A DNA stretch of 64,000 bases from Spartobacteria bacterium. GTDB taxonomy: Bacteria; Verrucomicrobiota; Verrucomicrobiia; Chthoniobacterales; UBA10450. The notes below the pieces were generated by a model. The model ran no database searches. It was not told the DNA's origin and saw only the letters and a program-made list of their open reading frames with translations. Location: positions 124,001 through 188,000 of the forward strand of contig PLCN01000022.1 in the NCBI GenBank assembly GCA_003134785.1. The letters are read 5' to 3'. The position numbers were made by a program, and so were the translations under genes. Positions within the stretch are counted from its first letter, which is position 1, and each line of letters starts with the position of its first letter. This document shows, piece by piece, positions 59,324-64,000 of this stretch.

Positions 59324-59725
59324 ATGAACTACCGGCAATTCTTTGCCATCATTCTCCTGCTGATGGCCACGTTTGCCTGCCTGGTTTTGGCGGAGCCGCA
59401 GCCCACCGCCACGGCCGAGACGGGCACGGGACTGGAAGGAACTATTTCGGTCAACCCGGTTCACGGAGGTCCGGAGAGACTGGATCGTCCCAATTCGGGG
59501 CCGCTGGCGAACACTGACTTCATCGTGAAGAAGGACAATAACCCGATTGCATCTTTCAAGACTGACGATCAGGGTCGCTTTCGAATTTCGTTGTCACCAG
59601 GTCACTACGTCGTTTCGAGGAAGGAACCGGTGGGCAAAATTGGAAGGTATGGCCCTTTCGAAATCGATGTCGTCGCAGGCCAGGTGACAAAGGTGCAGTG
59701 GAACTGCGATACCGGCATGCGGTAA
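59324..59725 (+). CDS. Exported protein with prealbumin/SpaA-like fold
   Basis: A 133-aa protein with a signal peptide (FFAIILLLMATFACLVLA) and a mature beta-sandwich: GLEGTISVNPVHGGPE, FIVKKDNNPIASFKTDDQGR and FRISLSPGHYVVSRKEP. The 'T.D.G.F...L.PG.Y' pattern is that of carboxypeptidase-regulatory or SpaA-like domains. Probably periplasmic or surface-bound; role unknown. Confidence 0.75.
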   Translation: MNYRQFFAIILLLMATFACLVLAEPQPTATAETGTGLEGTISVNPVHGGPERLDRPNSGPLANTDFIVKKDNNPIASFKTDDQGRFRISLSPGHYVVSRKEPVGKIGRYGPFEIDVVAGQVTKVQWNCDTGMR

Positions 59726-59755
59726 CCGCGACAACCAGAAAGAAGAAGACCTCTT

Positions 59756-60034
59756 ATGTGTCGAAACATCAAAACTCTGCATAACTTCGCGCCGCCGGCC
59801 ACGGATGAAGAAATTCGCGCCTCCTCGCTTCAGTTTGTCCGCAAACTGAGTGGCTTCACCCGGCCTTCGAAAAGTAACGAACTGGCCTTCGATCGGGCCG
59901 TGGACCAGGTGACCCAGGTAGCACGAGAGCTACTCGGCTCTCTGGTGACGAACGCGCCGCCTCGCGATCGCGACATTGAAATCGCCAAAGCGCGCGCCAG
60001 GTCGCTTGTCCGTTTTCAATCTTCGGCCGCGTGA
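59756..60034 (+). CDS. DUF2277 family protein
   Basis: A 92-aa cytoplasmic protein with the DUF2277 hallmark start MCRNIKTLHNFAPPATDEEI, then ASSLQFVRKLSGFTRPS. The family is widespread and of unknown function. Short 30-bp gap to the exported protein upstream. Confidence 0.92.
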   Translation: MCRNIKTLHNFAPPATDEEIRASSLQFVRKLSGFTRPSKSNELAFDRAVDQVTQVARELLGSLVTNAPPRDRDIEIAKARARSLVRFQSSAA

Positions 60035-60088
60035 GCTAGCGTACGGCACCGCCCGGGTCAGTCAAGGAGCGGCTATCTAAGCGTGACG

Positions 60089-60526
60089 ATGACTATCCGC
60101 ACCGCGAACGTAACCGATGCGGATCAACTAGCCGCGTTAAGCGAGACGCTCGGTTATCCAGTAGAGTCTGAGGTAATAAGGCGCCGGCTCGAGCGCCTTC
60201 TGCCGAAGCCAGACCATGTTGTGTTCGTGGCGGAAACGAAGCCGAGTCTGGTAGCCGGGTGGATTCATGCCGCGGAGCATGACATTCTCGAAGTAGGATG
60301 CTTCTGCGAGATCCTGGGCTTGGTCGTAGCAGCCGACCGGCGCGGCGAAGGGATAGGCCGCAGTTTAGTGGAGCAGGTCGAGCACTGGGCCGCCGAGCGC
60401 GGACTGAACCGGGTCTCGGTGCGAAGTAATGTTGCTCGCACTGAATCCCACCCCTTTTATGAGCGATCAGGATACGTGCGGGTGAAAACTCAGCACGCCT
60501 ATCGGAAAGCATTGGATAACCTATGA
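60089..60526 (+). CDS. GNAT N-acetyltransferase
   Basis: A 145-aa GNAT protein: TIRTANVTDADQLAALSETL, acetyl-CoA loop RRGEGIGRSLVEQVEHWA (~90-107) and the conserved FYERSGYVRVKTQ. Substrate unknown. ATG 60089 is used (GTG 60083 is two codons upstream). Its TGA overlaps the DUF922 gene start (ATGA at 60523-60526), so both are co-translated. Confidence 0.9.
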   Translation: MTIRTANVTDADQLAALSETLGYPVESEVIRRRLERLLPKPDHVVFVAETKPSLVAGWIHAAEHDILEVGCFCEILGLVVAADRRGEGIGRSLVEQVEHWAAERGLNRVSVRSNVARTESHPFYERSGYVRVKTQHAYRKALDNL

Positions 60527-61296
60527 TATTCAGGCCTTGGTTTAAGTCCTTGAGAGAAGCTCTGGCGGGAACGAAACGGACCCGCGTAGTCATGGTTACC
60601 GCCTTCGCCTTTGCCTGGCTCCTGTGGGTTGGGCCGGCCATTTGCGAGCCGATAGCTTATGATACCCCGGAATGGCGGAAGGAGATAGCGCACGGCTGCC
60701 TTCCCTACCATCGGCTCGTCCGCGACGATTTCCCGATCGACGACAAGGCGCATTCCCGATACGCCATGTATACGACGGGATTCTTCCATTATCATTACAA
60801 GTATGTTTGCTCCGGGGAAGAACATCATGTTGTCGTTCGAATCACAGAGTGGAAGGTGAGATCCGGTTTCGACCGCAACAAATCATCGCGCAAGAGTTGG
60901 TTTAAGTTCGTGGAAAGGCTTCTGCCTCACGAGCAAGGCCACCTCGATCTTAATGAGCTTCATAGCCGGCGCGTGGCCCAAATGGAGCTCGGCGAGCTGC
61001 CCGCCGGCGAAGGTGAAACCTCGGCCCAGGCACTTAAGGATCTGCAAACCAAGCTGAAGGCGCTCTCGAATAGGACCTCAAAAGACGGCCAGGCAGAACA
61101 AGACGCATACGACACGGAAACTGCCCACGGCACGAATAAACCCAGGCAACTCGCGGCGACGGCTGCCATCCAGAAGCGCTTGAAGAAGGCTGGCATTACC
61201 TACGCCGCAGAGTCGAATGGCGATCAGATCGATGCGGCCTCGGAGCCAAAGACTCCTCTCGACGAAGCTGGCCGCGCGCTGAATAAGAACCGATGA
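60523..61296 (+). CDS. DUF922 metalloprotease-like exported protein
   Basis: A 257-aa protein with a membrane or signal helix (VVMVTAFAFAWLLWVGPAIC, ~22-41) and a DUF922-type core carrying the zinc-protease motif HEQGH (~136-140) in RLLPHEQGHLDLNELHSRRV. The C-terminal ~90 residues are charged and helical. Probably acts in the periplasm on unknown substrates. Confidence 0.85.
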   Translation: MIFRPWFKSLREALAGTKRTRVVMVTAFAFAWLLWVGPAICEPIAYDTPEWRKEIAHGCLPYHRLVRDDFPIDDKAHSRYAMYTTGFFHYHYKYVCSGEEHHVVVRITEWKVRSGFDRNKSSRKSWFKFVERLLPHEQGHLDLNELHSRRVAQMELGELPAGEGETSAQALKDLQTKLKALSNRTSKDGQAEQDAYDTETAHGTNKPRQLAATAAIQKRLKKAGITYAAESNGDQIDAASEPKTPLDEAGRALNKNR

Positions 61297-61330
61297 CAAA
61301 CGCCGCTCTAAACGGGTGGACTTTACTCTA

Positions 61331-61501
61331 ATGGATGACGGTGTGATCGACAACGAGGTTCCTGCAAAGGAACGCAAGCCCGCCGATAACGCCATCGTCT
61401 GTCCGGTCTGCGGTGCGGCGACGGTGCAGGAGAAGTGCAAAGTCCTCTGCAAAAGCGAAGTTTGCCGCGGCCGCGTCATCTATAACTGCGCGGAGTTCTA
61501 A
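61331..61501 (+). CDS. Small zinc-ribbon-like protein
   Basis: A 56-aa protein: MDDGVIDNEVPAKERKPADN, then CPVCGAATVQEKCKVLCKSE, then VCRGRVIYNCAEF. The cysteines (CxxC, then further Cys) could bind zinc. Sequence is intact and well composed. Start at ATG 61331; GTG 61316 is alternative. Function unknown. Confidence 0.8.
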   Translation: MDDGVIDNEVPAKERKPADNAIVCPVCGAATVQEKCKVLCKSEVCRGRVIYNCAEF

Positions 61502-61563
61502 AGATGTAGAGGCGCTTGGCACAAGCCTCTACATTGAAGAAAGTGACGGCGCGCTACCCGGAG

Positions 61564-61688
61564 CTGTAGCGGCGGTCTATGACCGCCGTGTTTCTTACAA
61601 GGAGCGGCGGTCTCCAGACCGCCGTGTTAGGTGTGGGCGGTTTGGAAAGCGCCCCTCCGTGGTTTCGGCGGTCATAGACCGCCGCTAC
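61564..61688. repeat. Palindromic intergenic repeat, family A (copy 4, nested)
   Basis: Outer arms gctgtagcggcggtctatga... and its inverse enclose a smaller palindrome gcggcggtctccagaccgcc near 61604-61624, which is the A-variant arm seen at 46781. Confidence 0.92.
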
Positions 61689-61693
61689 ATGAG

Positions 61694-63916
61694 CTACTTG
61701 GGAGGCGCGACTTCGGTGGGCGCAGTCTTATCGAGACCGCGCCGCTTTAAGAGCGGCGCTACATCAGGATCGCCGCCGGTGAAGTCGCGGAAGAGCTTCA
61801 AGGCGTCGTCGCTGCCGCCGCGCGAAAGGAGCGTCTTGCGGAAGTGATCGCCGTTCTCGCGCTTCAAGCCGCCATGCTGCTTGAACCATTCCACGCTATC
61901 GGCATCGAGCACTTCACTCCAGAGATAGGAGTAGTAGCCCGCGGAGTAACCACCGGAAAAAGCGTGAGAGAAGTAGGTGGAGCGATAGCGCGGCGGCACG
62001 GGCGGGTAATCTACTCCGGCTTTCTTGAGTGCGGCGGCTTCGAAGCCAAGGGTATCAGTCGGCACTTGGTCGGGCTTAAGTTGATGCCAGGACTGGTCGA
62101 GTAACGATGCAGCCAGGTACTCGGTGGTTTTGAAGCCCTGGTTGAACTTGTCCGCCGCCAACATCTTGTCGAGCAGCTCGATCGGCATCGGCTCACCGGT
62201 CTTGTAATGCTTGGCGTAGTTCTTCACGATCTCCGGCCAGGTCGCCCACATCTCGTTTACTTGCGAAGGGTACTCGACGAAATCACGCGGCACGCTCGTC
62301 CCACTGAAGCGCGGATATTTCACGTTCGAGAACATGCCGTGCAAGGCATGACCGAACTCATGAAAAGCTGTCCTGACTTCATCATAGGTCAGCAAGGTAG
62401 GCTCGCCCGCGGGAGGCTTGGGGATGTTAAGATGATTAGCTACGACCGGCTTGGTGCCGAGAAGTGCGCTTTGCGGCACGTATTGGTTCATCCAGGCGCC
62501 GCCGCGTTTCGAGGGGCGCGCATAGTAATCGCCGATGAAAAGTGCGAGCGGTTTGCCATCCGCATCGGACACTTCCCAAATGCGGACATCGGGCAGGTAG
62601 ACGGGAAGGTCCTTGCGCTCCTTGAAGGTAAGTCCGTAGAGTTTGCCGGCGGCAAAGAAGACGCCGTCCGTGATGACATGGTTCAACTCGAAGTAAGGCT
62701 TCAGCTGCGACTCGTCGAAGGCATAGCGCGCCTTGCGCACCTTCTCGGAGTAGAAATCCCAGTCGCACGCGGCGAGTTGGAAACCGCCTTTCTCCTGGTC
62801 GATGATCGCTTGCATGTCCGCGCCTTCGCGTTTTGCATTCGCCACCGCCGCCGGGGCGAGGTCAGCGAGGAGTTTGTTCACCGTGGGAACATCCTTCGCG
62901 GTCTGGTCCTCAAGCTGATAAGCGGCATGGTTCGCGTAACCAAGGAGCGTCGCGCGCTCGGCCCGCAATTTCGCGATGCGGTTGACCACTTCCTTGTTGT
63001 CCCACTCGCCGCCGTGACTGTTCCGGGCCAGGGAGGTTTGCATGATCTTCTCACGGAGCGCGCGATTCTGAAGGGTAGCGAGCGAAGGCTGCCCGCTCGT
63101 ATTCAATAACCGGATTACAAACTTGCCTTCCTTGCCATCAGCCTTAGCGGCGGCAGCCGCGGCCGCGATCTCGTTATCCGATAACCCAGCCAAATCGGCA
63201 CGGTTCTCCACCACCATCGAGCTGGCATTCTTCTCCTTGAGGACGTTTTGTTCGAAGGTGGTTTGAAGGGTGGCCAGCTCGGCATTCATCGCTTTCAGCT
63301 TGGTCTTATCGGCGTCCGAGAGTTTGGCGCCCGCGCGCACGAAATCCTTGTAGTAACGCTCGAGCAGCCATTTCGACTCGGGATCGAGATTGCTCTTATC
63401 GCGATCGTTGTAGAGCGCTTCGACGCGCGCGAAGAGAGCACCATTGAGATGGATCGCATCGGAGTGCGCGGAAAACTTGGGCGCCATTTCTTTCTCGATC
63501 TTCTGGAGAGCGGGATTGGTATTCGCGCCCGCGAAATTCGAAAAGATCCGGCGGGCGCGGCCCAGGAGCTGGCCTGATTTCTCGAGGGCGACGATCGTGT
63601 TCTCGAAGGTAGGCTTGTCGGTTTGCTTCGCGATAGCGTCGGCTTCCTTTTCTTCCTCGGCGATCCCCTGCTCGAGCGCCGGCTGGAAATGCTCGTCCTT
63701 GATCTTATCGAAAGGCGGAAGCTGATAGGGCAGCGTGCTTTCCGTGAGAAGCGGATTGCTCGTGGTAGGTTGATCTTTCACTTTCTTGATCTCGGCCGGC
63801 GACGGCGAAGCAGGCATCACGGCGTGGCAGAGCGGAACGGTGACGCATCCGAGGCTGAAGAGCAACGTGGCGACGCAAATGGCGCGGTGAGAGATAGAGT
63901 GAATGAAGTTTTGCAT
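61694..63916 (-). CDS. M3-family oligopeptidase (Dcp/OpdA-like), exported
   Basis: A 740-aa zinc oligopeptidase from ATG 63916 with a signal peptide (HRAICVATLLFSLGCVTVPL). The M3 motif AFHEFGHALHG (HExxH) is near residue ~519, preceded by PPAGEPTLLTYDEVRTAFHE and followed by EYPSQVNEMW, the usual third-ligand region. Degrades short peptides in the periplasm. The C-terminal end (VAPLLKRRGLDK) is encoded over hairpin 61739-61759, an intergenic-type repeat, so the last ~25 residues are foreign to the family. Confidence 0.92.
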   Translation of the reverse strand: MQNFIHSISHRAICVATLLFSLGCVTVPLCHAVMPASPSPAEIKKVKDQPTTSNPLLTESTLPYQLPPFDKIKDEHFQPALEQGIAEEEKEADAIAKQTDKPTFENTIVALEKSGQLLGRARRIFSNFAGANTNPALQKIEKEMAPKFSAHSDAIHLNGALFARVEALYNDRDKSNLDPESKWLLERYYKDFVRAGAKLSDADKTKLKAMNAELATLQTTFEQNVLKEKNASSMVVENRADLAGLSDNEIAAAAAAAKADGKEGKFVIRLLNTSGQPSLATLQNRALREKIMQTSLARNSHGGEWDNKEVVNRIAKLRAERATLLGYANHAAYQLEDQTAKDVPTVNKLLADLAPAAVANAKREGADMQAIIDQEKGGFQLAACDWDFYSEKVRKARYAFDESQLKPYFELNHVITDGVFFAAGKLYGLTFKERKDLPVYLPDVRIWEVSDADGKPLALFIGDYYARPSKRGGAWMNQYVPQSALLGTKPVVANHLNIPKPPAGEPTLLTYDEVRTAFHEFGHALHGMFSNVKYPRFSGTSVPRDFVEYPSQVNEMWATWPEIVKNYAKHYKTGEPMPIELLDKMLAADKFNQGFKTTEYLAASLLDQSWHQLKPDQVPTDTLGFEAAALKKAGVDYPPVPPRYRSTYFSHAFSGGYSAGYYSYLWSEVLDADSVEWFKQHGGLKRENGDHFRKTLLSRGGSDDALKLFRDFTGGDPDVAPLLKRRGLDKTAPTEVAPPK
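61739..61759. repeat. Family E hairpin inside the 3' end of the M3 peptidase gene
   Basis: GCGCCGCT (61739-61746), loop TTAAG, AGCGGCGC (61752-61759): the same arms as the hairpin at 17593-17612. It is read as codons for the peptidase tail. Confidence 0.8.
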
Positions 63917-64000
63917 AAATGGAGAAGTCGCAGCTCCGTCCCGCGGAGCGATTAGGCGAAAGGCACTAAACAATTTACTCGCAGTAACGCAAGCGACTGT

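Overview
The window reads as chromosomal DNA of a soil-type Verrucomicrobiota bacterium, probably of the Chthoniobacterales/Spartobacteria kind. This is inferred, not proven. The supporting signs are a surface protein ending in tandem domains with the 'NISTR..GDN' pattern, a variant PEP-CTERM-like tail, a 34-residue AURKAIP1/COX24-type basic protein, gram-negative envelope genes (lpxK, RND efflux, GT-C enzymes), and several families of short palindromic intergenic repeats placed against stop codons.

Bases 1-6.5 kb: an incomplete alpha/beta hydrolase, then a translationally coupled RNA-repair pair (2H phosphoesterase and RtcB ligase). RtcB is split by a 4171-bp IS1-family-like transposon at 2116-6286. 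The transposon has 20-bp terminal inverted repeats and an 8-bp target duplication (TGCGTGGC). Removing the element and one duplication copy restores an in-frame 389-codon rtcB. The element carries a DDE transposase with an overlapping 104-aa gene, a ribbon-helix-helix-like gene flanked by three copies of a 20-bp repeat, a promoter followed by three hairpins and a tRNA-like cloverleaf with a UUA anticodon, a winged-helix-like protein, a NYN/PIN nuclease-like protein, two small hypotheticals, and a second, internal copy of the right end.

6.5-17 kb: an Hsp70 chaperone, three TPR proteins (two are paralogues with the same membrane-anchored layout), an AI-2E-family permease, peroxiredoxin, tRNA-Pro(CGG) and a PEP-CTERM-like exported protein. 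17.7-22.4 kb: a decayed prepilin fragment, then a minus-strand type IV pilin-like operon (major pilin, PilV-like, PilW-like, PilX-like, exported protein) with overlapping genes. 22.6-28.7 kb: rpoZ, smpB, an MFS drug exporter, an SDR, thpR, a broken cysteine-synthase-like gene, a methyltransferase and a DUF4160/DUF2442 pair.

28.8-44.6 kb: a remnant of an MFS transporter, a 1000-aa surface protein with an inserted domain, an intact MFS paralogue, a TMTC-like TPR membrane protein, an ATP-grasp-like protein, inverted heptamer arrays, ruvA, an ArnT-like glycosyltransferase, a PAP2 phosphatase, an RND pump with its adaptor, and tRNA-Ser(UGA). 44.7-58.1 kb: a radical SAM protein, threonine dehydratase-like, EamA exporter, stand-alone LigD-type polymerase, lpxK, thrB, an rRNA methyltransferase-like protein, dodecin, and a polysaccharide O-acetylation cluster (SGNH/AlgX-like, MBOAT/AlgI-like, SGNH/AlgJ-like). 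58.5-64 kb: GYF-RDD protein, small conserved proteins, GNAT, a DUF922 protease-like protein, and an M3 oligopeptidase. The standout system is the passenger-rich transposon in rtcB and its structured RNA.
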